Shown in pieces: positions 9,662-18,890 of a DNA stretch of 64,000 nt. The stretch's first letter is position 1. Every line of letters starts with the position of its first letter. This DNA comes from Borrelia persica No12 (lineage in GTDB: Bacteria > Spirochaetota > Spirochaetia > Borreliales > Borreliaceae): contig NZ_AYOT01000187.1 of NCBI RefSeq assembly GCF_000500045.1, forward strand, positions 62,001-126,000, in the 5' to 3' direction. The notes under the pieces are model-generated. The model ran no database searches. It was given only the letters and a program-made list of their open reading frames with translations, and was not told the DNA's origin. Both the position numbers and the translations under genes were made by a program.

Positions 9662-9966
9662 AAGAATTTACTTAAATTCGTGTTTAATATTTAGTTTTGG
9701 TATTTGAAAAATTTATTGTATAGCAATTTAGTTGAGTGGTTGTGTAGCAGTTGAGTTACAAGTTTAAATGATTTTGTCCAAACTATATATCTTGGAGTCA
9801 ACTTAAATTCAAGCTTTCTATTTTTTAAAAAATTTTAAAAAATAGAGAATAAGATATCAGTAAAATTTATTATTTTTATATAAGTCATTTAGTTAATATT
9901 ATTATATTGCATTATATTAAGTATAGGTATTGATTGGTGTAAATTTTTAGGACAAAGGAGAAGTTT
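9662..9966. other. intergenic region with perfect palindrome 9817-9846
   Basis: TCTATTTTTTAAAA and its exact complement around two bases, about 120 bp before the next start codon. It could be an operator or a weak terminator; nothing coding is seen. Confidence 0.35.
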
Positions 9967-10983
9967 ATGCGAGATTTGGGTATTATTTTATACGCCTTTA
10001 GTGTGATGTCTTGTAAACAGCTTAAATCATCAGAGATTGCTACTATTTTAGATATGCATCGATCAGAAGGTAATTTAAAGAATTATTCAGTAGAGCAAAC
10101 AGACTTAAATGATCAAAAGTCTTCAGTTTTGGGTAAAGAAAATATCAACTCAAAAGAGATTGCTGCAAAAGATAAAGATGTACTTGAAATTTCAGAAAAA
10201 TCTTTGGTTTTGGATAATAGCATTTTAGATAAAAGAGTTGAGAGATTTGTTAGGGATAATAGATCTCTAGAAAGTAAGAAGAATGAGGATGTAGGAGGTA
10301 AAAGTAGATTTAAGTCAAATCTAAAAAGTCTAAAGATTGATGGGAAAGCAAAGTTGTTGATTCCCAAAAAGACAGCCCAAGAAATTTATGCTGCATTTGA
10401 GTCTAGAGTACTTAAATATAAGTCAAAACTTATACATGAACGCAGGAGGTTTAATCCAAGATATTATTCAGTAAGTATTCCTTTTAAAAAGGTATCGCCA
10501 ATTTTTAATTCTGCAGAGCAACAGTCAGATATTTATGCTGCTTTGGGAAGTGATGTTGAAGTTATTTTAGGATTGGAAAAAATATTAAATAGTCTGGATC
10601 TAAGAGAGCCTGCTCTTTATTCTTATGGCGATACAAGAGTTGCAGTCCATTTGTTTAATTTATTGTTAAATGTTTCAAATTATACGAGAAAACTTGTCAA
10701 TACTTATTTAAGTAATGCAAATCTAGAACGAATTAAAAGTAGTAAAAGTGTGGAAGATATTATTGCACTTAATGATCTTTTGGAAAAATTTATGATAGAG
10801 AGAGACAATGCAGTAAAGACGATTCAAGAGCAAATACTCTCATTGGCATCAAAAGATAAAAGTGAAGTATTAAGTGGATTAAAGCAAGCTATTGGCCTTG
10901 AAAATGATTCTGGTAGGGAGATTCAGCATGTATCTTATTCTATAATAGGTATGGTAACCCGTATAGCATATTTGGTGAAGTGA
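9967..10983 (+). CDS. PF54-like lipoprotein with long charged linker
   Basis: 338 residues. Signal peptide with lipobox VMSC, Cys16. Residues 17-135 are a charged, lysine/glutamate-rich linker. The domain has SIPFKKVSP and core IYAALGSDVEVILGLEKIL (189-207), close to the signal-less protein just upstream. RBS acaaaggagaagttt. The two may descend from one duplication, one keeping and one losing the lipid anchor. Confidence 0.83.
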   Translation: MRDLGIILYAFSVMSCKQLKSSEIATILDMHRSEGNLKNYSVEQTDLNDQKSSVLGKENINSKEIAAKDKDVLEISEKSLVLDNSILDKRVERFVRDNRSLESKKNEDVGGKSRFKSNLKSLKIDGKAKLLIPKKTAQEIYAAFESRVLKYKSKLIHERRRFNPRYYSVSIPFKKVSPIFNSAEQQSDIYAALGSDVEVILGLEKILNSLDLREPALYSYGDTRVAVHLFNLLLNVSNYTRKLVNTYLSNANLERIKSSKSVEDIIALNDLLEKFMIERDNAVKTIQEQILSLASKDKSEVLSGLKQAIGLENDSGREIQHVSYSIIGMVTRIAYLVK

Positions 10984-11962
10984 TATAAATTGTCCATTTG
11001 GATAGTCTGTTTTAAATAATAACAGGCACTTTTAATTTAAAGTCAATTTAATAATTAATCAGTTATTTTTGTTTCAAATAGACTATTTTTTAAAACTTTA
11101 ATTAATGATTTTTGTTATAAAATGTTTTTATATTGATGTTTTTAGTGTATACTGTTGTTTATACTAGTTTATATTTGCAACTTTTTTAAAAAATCTAAAT
11201 TATTAATTGTTTATATGATGTTTTATATATAATTGATATTAATTAGTTATATTCTATTGTGTTGTCCGGAATAATGGAATTTTAAAAGGAGAATATGATG
11301 AGGCAAATAAGTATTTTTTTATTTATATTTTGTTTGGTTTATGTATTGTGTATATTAAATATCCTATCTTGTAAGTAAGATGTTGCTTGCTACTTGCAAA
11401 TAGACATATTAAAATTGGGTAATTTAATTGGAACTCAGCTAAAAGTGTAGGAAGTTTGAATTTAAGAGAATTTCATTCTCATCAATTGCATCTACAATAG
11501 AATAAGATATTGATAATTGTATTTAAGAAGCAGTTGACAACGATTCCTTTACTTTATGATTGCCAATAATTACCTAAATATCAATATAAATATTCATGTT
11601 TAAATTAGTCGTAAGTCTATTAAGCTTTTGACTAAAGATCATAAATTATTAATAATCAAAAATAAAAATATCATTTACACTATGAGTTTCAAAGCAGTTC
11701 AATTGATAGTATAGAGAGAATGTACTATTTTTGATTCATTTAATTAATTAATTAAGTTAATTTTATATGTATAAAAAACTATTCAAAATGATCATTTATT
11801 ATAATATTTTAATTATTTTTGTGATGTATGCTATAATCATTATTAACAAATACTGTTTATTAATTTATATTTATTATATATAAGTAATATATTGGTCAAT
11901 TAAATTAATATGTGTGTATTCTGGTGATTTATTTGTGTTATGAGAAAATAAGGAGTTTTAAA
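10984..11962. other. gene-poor stretch with one lipoprotein remnant
   Basis: Nearly 1 kb without an intact gene. It contains the 27-codon signal-peptide remnant at 11295-11378 and A+T-rich sequence with many stops in every frame. The final part supplies the promoter region and RBS (ataaggag) of the collagen-like trio. Confidence 0.5.
11295..11378 (+). pseudogene. lipoprotein signal-peptide remnant
   Basis: Good RBS (aaaaggagaat) and ATG, then a hydrophobic signal sequence ending in the lipobox ILSCK at codons 23-27, immediately followed by TAA. Everything downstream of the lipidation cysteine is lost or scrambled, so this is the 5' end of a dead member of the array, or possibly a 2-residue lipopeptide. 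Confidence 0.6.
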
Positions 11963-12730
11963 TTGAAATTTGTGTGTATGGTAATGAATGTTTTATTTGG
12001 TATTTTTTTATTTATAAGTTGTGCTAAACAAGGACCATTAGGTCCAATGGGACTTCCTGGAAATGATGGGGCTGCTGGTGCGCCGGGGAATTTGGGTCGT
12101 GGTGATCTTGCGTTATTGAATATGAATTTTCTCAATCTTAAGAGGTCTTATAATGCTAATAGTAAAGGATTTGATGCTACTAAAACTGATCTTGATGTCA
12201 AATTTTTGTTTAGTCATGATGTATTTGCTAGTGATACTGTTTTAAAAAAAGAGAATTTTTTTGCTAGCTTAAAATATGATGTTGCATATCTTAAAATAAT
12301 AGAAAATGCCGTAAAGATGATGAAAAATCATATTTCTCATGCTTTTGATAGTGATGTTTTGTCTTTATTTTCAATTTTAATTGAGAGTGCTGAACATGTA
12401 AGAGACGTTTTGTCGGCATTGGAAAGTAATTTTTTTGTATTTAGTAAAGTTGATGATGTGGCAGGTATTGCTGAGCTTAATGTTATGTTGATGACTATAT
12501 GGAGAGTAAGGGAAGAAGTAATAGACGATATTAAGGTTGCACTTAATATTGTAAGGGAAAATCTACTTGGAGGTTTAAAGGTCGAGCGTATTGTTAGTTC
12601 ATTGAGGCCAATTTTCCAAGTAGGGAAAATTTATAATCAAATTTTTTCAGATGTTTATAGCTTGGCTAAGCTGAAACTTTCAATTTTGGAAAAGGTGAAA
12701 GAATTAACACAAGCAGTTATATTGCCATAG
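11963..12730 (+). CDS. PF54-like lipoprotein with collagen-like stalk and RGD
   Basis: 255 residues from TTG 11963, chosen because aaggag lies eight bases upstream and the product then starts with a normal signal peptide; a GTG at 11912 has no RBS. Lipobox FISC, Cys20. Residues 24-47 are eight uninterrupted Gly-X-Y triplets (GPL GPM GLP GND GAA GAP...), ending in RGD at 46-48. A PF54-like domain follows (FFASLKYDVAYLKIIENAV). First gene of a tight three-gene run; the next start is 20 bp after its stop. A stalk or integrin-binding role is inference. Confidence 0.82.
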   Translation: MKFVCMVMNVLFGIFLFISCAKQGPLGPMGLPGNDGAAGAPGNLGRGDLALLNMNFLNLKRSYNANSKGFDATKTDLDVKFLFSHDVFASDTVLKKENFFASLKYDVAYLKIIENAVKMMKNHISHAFDSDVLSLFSILIESAEHVRDVLSALESNFFVFSKVDDVAGIAELNVMLMTIWRVREEVIDDIKVALNIVRENLLGGLKVERIVSSLRPIFQVGKIYNQIFSDVYSLAKLKLSILEKVKELTQAVILP

Positions 12731-12749
12731 GTTATGGAATGGAGTTTTT

Positions 12750-13499
12750 ATGAAAAGAGTATGTGTATTAATTTTCATTATAAGTTTTGTGGGTATTTTG
12801 GGTTGTGTTGGCCCTGCTGGTGCACCGGGTCTTAGGGGACTTGCTGGAATAGATGGAGAGAATGGTCAGGATCAACGTGGTGATATTGAGCTTTTAAGGG
12901 CTAATTTCTTAATCCTTAAGAAGTCTTATGATTATAATGTTAATGCTCTGCAAAACATTAGAGATGGTGTTGGGAAGGATATTCTATTTGAAAATGATGT
13001 CTTTGAGAAGATTTTTAGCTTGCAGAAAGATCAGGACTACGTTTATATTGCAACAAGGAATGATGATGTGGTTGTTAGGCAGATATCTATTGTTTTAAGG
13101 ACATTGGTGGGAGATCTTTCTGTTGTTAATGTTCAAGATCGTATTTATGCTAGGGGTTTTTTGTCTGCTTTAAAATGGAGTGCTGAGTATGTTGATGAGG
13201 TTATAAAATTGGATATCTTTACTCCTGATTTTGATTTAGATAGGTTAAGTAAGTTTAAGAGATCTGATATTTGGGAACTTAATTTTCTTATTGTGCGTAT
13301 GTTAGAGGTAAGGGAAGATGTGGCAAATGATTTTAAGTGGTTATTACAAGATTTGCCCGCAGTATCAAGTATGAGGAATCGTTTAATGCCGATTGTTGAT
13401 GATAAGAATGGTAAGATTTATAAAAAGATTCATGTCGGTTCTTATAGTTTGAAGGGTTTAAAAGAATCAATTGTGAAAAAGATAAAAGACATTACCTAA
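12750..13499 (+). CDS. PF54-like lipoprotein with collagen-like stalk and RGD
   Basis: 249 residues. Lipobox ILGC, Cys19. Seven Gly-X-Y triplets at 21-41 (GPA GAP GLR GLA GID GEN GQD), then RGD at 43-45. The helical domain is divergent: the core reads YIATRNDDVVVRQISIVL where neighbours have SLKYD. RBS ggag eight bases before ATG. It lies between its two paralogues with 19- and 26-bp gaps, which suggests co-transcription. Confidence 0.82.
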   Translation: MKRVCVLIFIISFVGILGCVGPAGAPGLRGLAGIDGENGQDQRGDIELLRANFLILKKSYDYNVNALQNIRDGVGKDILFENDVFEKIFSLQKDQDYVYIATRNDDVVVRQISIVLRTLVGDLSVVNVQDRIYARGFLSALKWSAEYVDEVIKLDIFTPDFDLDRLSKFKRSDIWELNFLIVRMLEVREDVANDFKWLLQDLPAVSSMRNRLMPIVDDKNGKIYKKIHVGSYSLKGLKESIVKKIKDIT

Positions 13500-13525
13500 T
13501 GTATTGATAAGAATAGGGGGTTTTT

Positions 13526-14344
13526 ATGAAAAGGATGTATGCAATAATTTTTATCTTAAGTTTGTTAGAACTTGTGGGATGTAAACCAGGAGAGCCTGGT
13601 TCAGTTGGATTTATGGGATATAGTGGTAAGGATGGAATTAGGGGGCTTGATGGAAGAAGTGACATTGACTTATTTAATTTTCATTATTTAAAGCTTAAAA
13701 AAATGTATTTTCTTAATTTTGAGTCATTTAAGGAAAAAAAGGATATTTTTAATAAAGACATTCCGTTTGACAATGCTGCATTTAATAATAAGTTTACAAC
13801 CGATGAGCAGAAAGATATTATTTATGCTAGCTTAAATTATGATCTTGAAGTTATTGAAATATTCAGAGATATCATGAATATATTAGTTAAAGATGATAGT
13901 GATGATAAGAAAATGCGTATTAGAAATTTTTTATTTGCTTTAAGAGATAGTAAACAATATGTTTTGGAAGTTATGACAGAAATTGGTGGTATTGTTGGGG
14001 ATGATTTCCGTATTGTTGGGGATGATTTTCTTGATGATTCTAGTTTAGTTAGTCTTAAGAGAAAGGATAACATGAAGATTATTGATGAACTTAATGCCAT
14101 GTTAAGAGAATTATTATATAAGAGATCCAATGTAATTAAGAATATTGGCGATATTATGAGTAGCACAAAACCATTTTTGGAGGTTTTGTCTTCAAGTTCT
14201 TTGAGACGTATTGAGACTGATTTAGATTCGATTGGTTTGGCAGGAGGAAAAGTTTATGAAAAAATTTATACGGGTGAGGAAAGTTTGCTAGGTTTAAAGA
14301 ATGGAATTATGGACAAATTGCGGATTCTAAAGGCAATGTTATAG
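13526..14344 (+). CDS. PF54-like lipoprotein with collagen-like stalk and RSD
   Basis: 272 residues. Lipobox LVGC, Cys19. Eight Gly-X-Y triplets at 22-45 (GEP GSV GFM GYS GKD GIR GLD GRS), ending in RSD where the two upstream paralogues have RGD. Core IYASLNYDLEVIEIFRDIM. A short internal repeat (IVGDDF twice, near 150-165) is visible in protein and DNA. Last gene of the trio; 182 bp separate it from the next start. Confidence 0.82.
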   Translation: MKRMYAIIFILSLLELVGCKPGEPGSVGFMGYSGKDGIRGLDGRSDIDLFNFHYLKLKKMYFLNFESFKEKKDIFNKDIPFDNAAFNNKFTTDEQKDIIYASLNYDLEVIEIFRDIMNILVKDDSDDKKMRIRNFLFALRDSKQYVLEVMTEIGGIVGDDFRIVGDDFLDDSSLVSLKRKDNMKIIDELNAMLRELLYKRSNVIKNIGDIMSSTKPFLEVLSSSSLRRIETDLDSIGLAGGKVYEKIYTGEESLLGLKNGIMDKLRILKAML

Positions 14345-14526
14345 TTTAATATGGTTCAATTGGCAATTGTGCTAAATTGGTATTGTTATTTATATAATAC
14401 GTTCAAAGTGGAGATATTTAAGTTTCTTTGTTTTGGATGTATTTGTGTATTTGGTATATAATGTGCTAAGGGTATATGTGTGCCTTTCTGTATAATTTGT
14501 GCAGATGCTTATAAGGAGAATGTTTG

Positions 14527-15354
14527 ATGAGAAGGATCTATGAGCTAATTTTTATTTTTTATGCTTTGATGATTTTTGGATGTAAGGTTTATGATAAGTC
14601 TTCGGGTAAGTTTGGTGCTTATTCTTTAAGGAATGCAGGATTATTAGCTCCATTACAATTGCCTCCACATAGGGATAGATATCCTAGTGCAGATGTCGTT
14701 TATACCAAATTAGTGCAAAACTTGTCTGCTCTTAAAGCTTCTTATAGTGATAATCGTGATGCTTTTTTGCCAGTTAAATCTCAATTTGAAGATATCTTTG
14801 GTGAATTTGATGTGAATTTTGGTAGTGATGAGGCAAGGGATGATGTTTATAGTAGTTTAAAGTATGATACTTTAAGCATTGCAAATTTGCAACTATTGAT
14901 AAAAACTTTAATATCTTCTGATAATAAGGATATTGTTTTAAAATTATTATATCGTTTAAGAGCTAGTGGAATGTATATAAGGGAAATTGTAGATGAGAAT
15001 TATGGAGTTTTAAATAAACATAATGTAAAGATTATGCGATGTAGTAATAATGTTGCAGTTATGAGTTTAATCAATGCTAGTTTGGATGAAATGCTGAAAT
15101 TTAGAGATATTATTGTGGGTTTAGTTAAAAATATTCTAGGTAAGGCAATAAGTGTGATAGATAATAGTGATTTGGATAAAAATAAAGTAAATAAGAATCA
15201 AGAACTTTTACTTAGGTTAAATTTAATTACCGATCCTCAAGGAGATGTTACAGAAAAGATTAATGGCTTGAAAAGTCTTAGGAGTTTGAGAGTTAAGATT
15301 GAAGATGAATTTGATGATTTAAGATTGAAGATGAATTTGATGATTTGCGATTGA
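14527..15354 (+). CDS. PF54-like lipoprotein with frameshifted C-terminus
   Basis: 275 residues from ATG 14527 (aaggagaatgttt upstream). Lipobox IFGC, Cys19; short proline-containing linker (LQLPPHRDRYPS). Core VYSSLKYDTLSIANLQLLI. The last ten codons arise from a perfect 26-bp tandem duplication (15295-15346), which shifts the frame and ends the protein as RLKMNLMICD. With a single copy the frame would run on about 14 codons past the repeat. The protein is otherwise complete. Confidence 0.8.
   Translation: MRRIYELIFIFYALMIFGCKVYDKSSGKFGAYSLRNAGLLAPLQLPPHRDRYPSADVVYTKLVQNLSALKASYSDNRDAFLPVKSQFEDIFGEFDVNFGSDEARDDVYSSLKYDTLSIANLQLLIKTLISSDNKDIVLKLLYRLRASGMYIREIVDENYGVLNKHNVKIMRCSNNVAVMSLINASLDEMLKFRDIIVGLVKNILGKAISVIDNSDLDKNKVNKNQELLLRLNLITDPQGDVTEKINGLKSLRSLRVKIEDEFDDLRLKMNLMICD
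15295..15346 (+). repeat. perfect 26-bp tandem duplication
   Basis: Two adjacent identical 26-base units (15295-15320 and 15321-15346) at the end of a lipoprotein gene. The unit length is not a multiple of three, so the second copy is read in another frame and supplies the stop. Confidence 0.9.
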
Positions 15355-15597
15355 TTGATGTCAAAAGAATGATTTTTTTTAATATTTTTATTTAAAATTG
15401 CGTGATTGATATTGATTTTTTCTAATTTAATACTTTTTAAGTATAACTTGATAATAAATAATAAATTAAACATTTTATTAAATTGTTATAATTAAATCGT
15501 GTTAATTAATTATAATGAAATATATTTATGTGTATGTTATGGTATTGTCGTGCAGTGTGTATTTATAGAAGTGTATTTATAAAAAAGGAGTTGTTTA

Positions 15598-16434
15598 GTG
15601 AAAAAGATATATAACATATTTTGTATTCTGTTTTTTTTATACCTTTTATTAACGTGTTCATTAAATAGACAATTGACAAATGGTCATAATACCAATTTGG
15701 ATGTTAGGCATGGTAGGAGTAATAAGGGTGATGATACAGATACTATTAGTTCTGAATCCTATTTAGATTTAATTAAAAGCATTAAAAATATTAAAAAAAC
15801 ATTATATGCTAAATCTACAGGGTTTGATGCTACTCAGTTTGATAGTATGTTTCAAGTTTGCCCTTTGTCTGGTACTCAAGTTCAATATGATGAAAAAACA
15901 AAAATGCAAATTTATGCTAGTTTAGATTATGACATTAGATCTTTAAATAAGTTGAAGAGTATAATAAGGAATTTGGTAAATTTTGGCGACAGTCAATCTT
16001 GTAGTTTAGTTACAACTTTACTTAGAGATTTAAATATTAGTTATGAATATGTGGGTGGCATTATAGATGAGAATGGGTTTATTTTAAATGTAGTTAATTT
16101 AGGTATACTTAGAGCGCGAAATGATGTGATGGGTTTAAGAGATCTTAAATCTAGATTAGAGAGTGTTTTGTCAAGGCATAATACATTGGTAACAAGATTG
16201 AATACGATGTTGGAAAGCGCAATGGCATTATATTCTATGCCAGGAAGAGCTCATGTTGTTGATATGGCAGTAGTCCATTATATTACTCCGTTGATTGCTA
16301 AGAAAGGTGCAATTCATAATATTATTTTTAATTCTGATGATTTTACTGCTGTTGCTCATGATGCTACTGGTGAATTGAGCTTACAGAGTTTGAGAAATTT
16401 AATTATGGAGAAAGTTAATAAATTGGTGAAGTAA
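15598..16434 (+). CDS. PF54-like lipoprotein
   Basis: 278 residues from GTG after aaaaaggagttgttta. Lipobox LLTC, Cys20. Polar linker to about residue 55. Core IYASLDYDIRSLNKLKSII. It has FDATQFDS before the core, like the collagen-like group (FDATKTD), which links the two groups; two further cysteines (VCPLSG, SCSLV) flank the core. The C-terminus lacks the CxxxxC pair of the array further downstream. Confidence 0.8.
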   Translation: MKKIYNIFCILFFLYLLLTCSLNRQLTNGHNTNLDVRHGRSNKGDDTDTISSESYLDLIKSIKNIKKTLYAKSTGFDATQFDSMFQVCPLSGTQVQYDEKTKMQIYASLDYDIRSLNKLKSIIRNLVNFGDSQSCSLVTTLLRDLNISYEYVGGIIDENGFILNVVNLGILRARNDVMGLRDLKSRLESVLSRHNTLVTRLNTMLESAMALYSMPGRAHVVDMAVVHYITPLIAKKGAIHNIIFNSDDFTAVAHDATGELSLQSLRNLIMEKVNKLVK

Positions 16435-16565
16435 AAATAGTTGTTGTATGTCAATTTTATTAGTAATTATGTTAATATTGATTTGTAAATGTTGATTTGC
16501 TGTTTTGTTTTTTTTAGGTATAGAATATAATTACCAGTTAAGGTTAGATACTAAAAGGAGAATAT

Positions 16566-17516
16566 ATGGCAAGAGTAAATATTATAATATTTATATTTAT
16601 AATTATTATTTTTAACTTAATTGTTGGTTGTTCGGCTATTAGGGCAAATAATCCTGCTGGTGTTGATACACATAAAATTGCTCTTTCAAATCGATTGGGT
16701 ATTTCTGATTTTCGAAAATTAGATCTATCTAAAAATGAAAAATCAGATCCATATAAAGGGTTATATAAAGATCTCTCTGAAGATCTGTACCTAAATATTC
16801 CAGATCCAATGACACCTTATGATAAATTAAGAAATAGTGTTGATAATTTTAGACTTAAATTATACGCTAATGCTGCAAATTTTGATAAATCTGAATTTGA
16901 GCCCATGTTTAAAGGTTTTGCTTTTTATTTTCGAGATGATGATCATTATTCTAAAAATTGTGTTTATGTTGCATTGAAACATGATGTTGAACATTTGCGA
17001 AAAGTAAAACAGATTATTACTAGATTAATGTCTACTGGTGGTGATGACTATAAGGATATAGCTTTGAGTTTGTTGACATTTTTATTAAATCTTGGGATTT
17101 ATGCTGTAGACGTTTTAGAAGATAATGGTGAAATTTTAAGTGATGCTAATTTAAATATTTTGCAACAGAAGAATGATTTAAAAGTTATCAATTCTGTTCA
17201 GACCGATTTAAATAGCTTGTTCCAAGAACAGGAAAGTATATTTAATGCATTTATAGTAAAGCTAAAATATATAGTGAATTTGAAAGAAATTGATGCCGTT
17301 AAAGATGCATTGAAACTTGTTATTGATAAAAAAGGAGAGATTTTTAGAAGAGTTGACGATGGAACTACTGGTTTATTAGGTTTGAAAGAGAAAATTAAGA
17401 ATATAATTGGTGATCTAAAAAGACAAAGAGAAATACAAGCTATTATTGATGCAAAACTAAAAAAGGATTTAGAAGAACAACAGGCAAAGCAAGAAAAAGA
17501 AAAGAAAAAGAAATAA
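16566..17516 (+). CDS. PF54-like lipoprotein with highly charged C-terminal tail
   Basis: 316 residues. Long hydrophobic signal with lipobox IVGC, Cys22. Linker to about residue 80, then core VYVALKHDVEHLRKVKQII. After the last helix (GLKEKIKNIIGDL) there is a Lys/Glu/Gln-rich tail of about 30 residues ending EKEKKKK, not seen in neighbours. The tail is probably an extended helix or a surface-exposed charged end. Confidence 0.8.
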   Translation: MARVNIIIFIFIIIIFNLIVGCSAIRANNPAGVDTHKIALSNRLGISDFRKLDLSKNEKSDPYKGLYKDLSEDLYLNIPDPMTPYDKLRNSVDNFRLKLYANAANFDKSEFEPMFKGFAFYFRDDDHYSKNCVYVALKHDVEHLRKVKQIITRLMSTGGDDYKDIALSLLTFLLNLGIYAVDVLEDNGEILSDANLNILQQKNDLKVINSVQTDLNSLFQEQESIFNAFIVKLKYIVNLKEIDAVKDALKLVIDKKGEIFRRVDDGTTGLLGLKEKIKNIIGDLKRQREIQAIIDAKLKKDLEEQQAKQEKEKKKK

Positions 17517-17950
17517 GATTTAAAAAATTGATTAACTAATTGAATTATTTAAGTTTTATCATTCTGATCATATATGTAAGTATATTGCTACCTTGTCACG
17601 TTCCAAGTAAGGTTGTTGAGTTGGTAGAATTTTTGTGTTTGTAAATTTTGTACTAGTTATTGCACTTGTTGCTATTTGTAACAAATAAATATAATAATTA
17701 ATTGAACAAAAATTAAACTCATAAATATATGGGTTTTTTTATTGCTAAAATTGTCTAATTGAGGTTTGTCTAATTAAGAGATTTTAGGAAATTTTAAAGA
17801 TTGATAATAAATTTAGTTTTTAGATTATTAATAATTAATATTATTGATAAATACTTATTTTGATATAAATATAAAGATGTACTAGGTTTGTATTTTGGAG
17901 ATGTTTGTTGATTTTTTGTATTGATATTGTAATTTAGAGGAGGATATTTG
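17517..17950. other. intergenic region with terminator
   Basis: A hairpin AAACTCATA / TATGGGTTT followed by T's at 17713-17740 is a likely terminator, although it is ~200 bp past the upstream stop. No intact gene. The RBS for the next gene is agaggaggatat. Confidence 0.45.
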
Positions 17951-18766
17951 ATGACAAAAGTATATTTTGTGATGTGTGTTTTGAATATATTGTTGATTTG
18001 TTGCAGGCAGTCAATTGGTAATTTGATAACTTCAAATTCTTCTGTGGTAGTTGAGACTGATTTTGGTGGGGGGGGCAAAGAATTACATGAAAAAAAGTTG
18101 CAAACACCAGAAGAGTTAGCTTATGCTGCATTGATTAAAAGCTTTAACAACTTTAAAGCATTATATAATTATATGCCCAAAGAATTTGATGATCCGTTGT
18201 TTGGTGATATTAATAAAGAATTTCAGGTCATTTATAATAATATGGATCATAAAAACCCTATTTATGCTTTATTTAAAGGTGATGTTGCTACTCTTAGTAA
18301 CTTAAAAGAGATAATAATGAAATTTAATACTATTGTAGAGTATGATACCTCAATTGTTGGGGATAAGTTGATTGATAGATTGGGCTTACTCGTATTTAAT
18401 GTTGTGTTTACTATCATAGATAAAGATAATGGTGTTTTTAAAAATGCTAATTTACTTAAACTTAAATCAAGTAAGGATGTTGAAGGATTAAATAAACTTA
18501 CAAATATGCTAGATAATTTATGTGTCAAATGGAATGCATTGGTAGTGGTGGTTAGTGATATAATTAATGAAGCGGCAAAATTGGACAATAGAAATGATGT
18601 TATAAAAAAAATAAGACAGTTTTATGATTTGAATTTGAATGATCCTTGTCAAAAGTGTGGGGATGGTGACAAACTTTGTATTTTGAAAAATGAGTTTTTG
18701 AATCTATATTTACGTATTGTTAATCAAGCTAAACAATTAGTTCATAATGTAGATTCGATAGCGTAA
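17951..18766 (+). CDS. array lipoprotein with G8 tract and C-terminal Cys pair
   Basis: 271 residues from ATG 17951 (a TTG one codon earlier is less likely). Lipobox LLICC. An uninterrupted run of eight G at 18068-18075 encodes part of FGGGGK at residues 39-43, just after the lipid anchor. Core IYALFKGDVATLSNLKEII, the array form. Tryptophan helix KWNALVVVVSDIINEAA. The C-terminus carries DPCQKCGDGDKLCILKNEF, the first of the cysteine-pair type in this array. Confidence 0.83.
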   Translation: MTKVYFVMCVLNILLICCRQSIGNLITSNSSVVVETDFGGGGKELHEKKLQTPEELAYAALIKSFNNFKALYNYMPKEFDDPLFGDINKEFQVIYNNMDHKNPIYALFKGDVATLSNLKEIIMKFNTIVEYDTSIVGDKLIDRLGLLVFNVVFTIIDKDNGVFKNANLLKLKSSKDVEGLNKLTNMLDNLCVKWNALVVVVSDIINEAAKLDNRNDVIKKIRQFYDLNLNDPCQKCGDGDKLCILKNEFLNLYLRIVNQAKQLVHNVDSIA

Positions 18767-18890
18767 TCTTTATATATTTCATTTAATTAAATTATATTTA
18801 TTGTTAATAAATTATGATATTATATTTATTATATTTTTTTAATTTGTGTGATGTAAAATTTAAATTTAGAAAACATGAAGGAGATATTTA

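Noticed and set aside
11963-14344. True collagen-like proteins
   Set aside because: Only 7-8 Gly-X-Y triplets are present; the bulk of each protein is the PF54-like domain.
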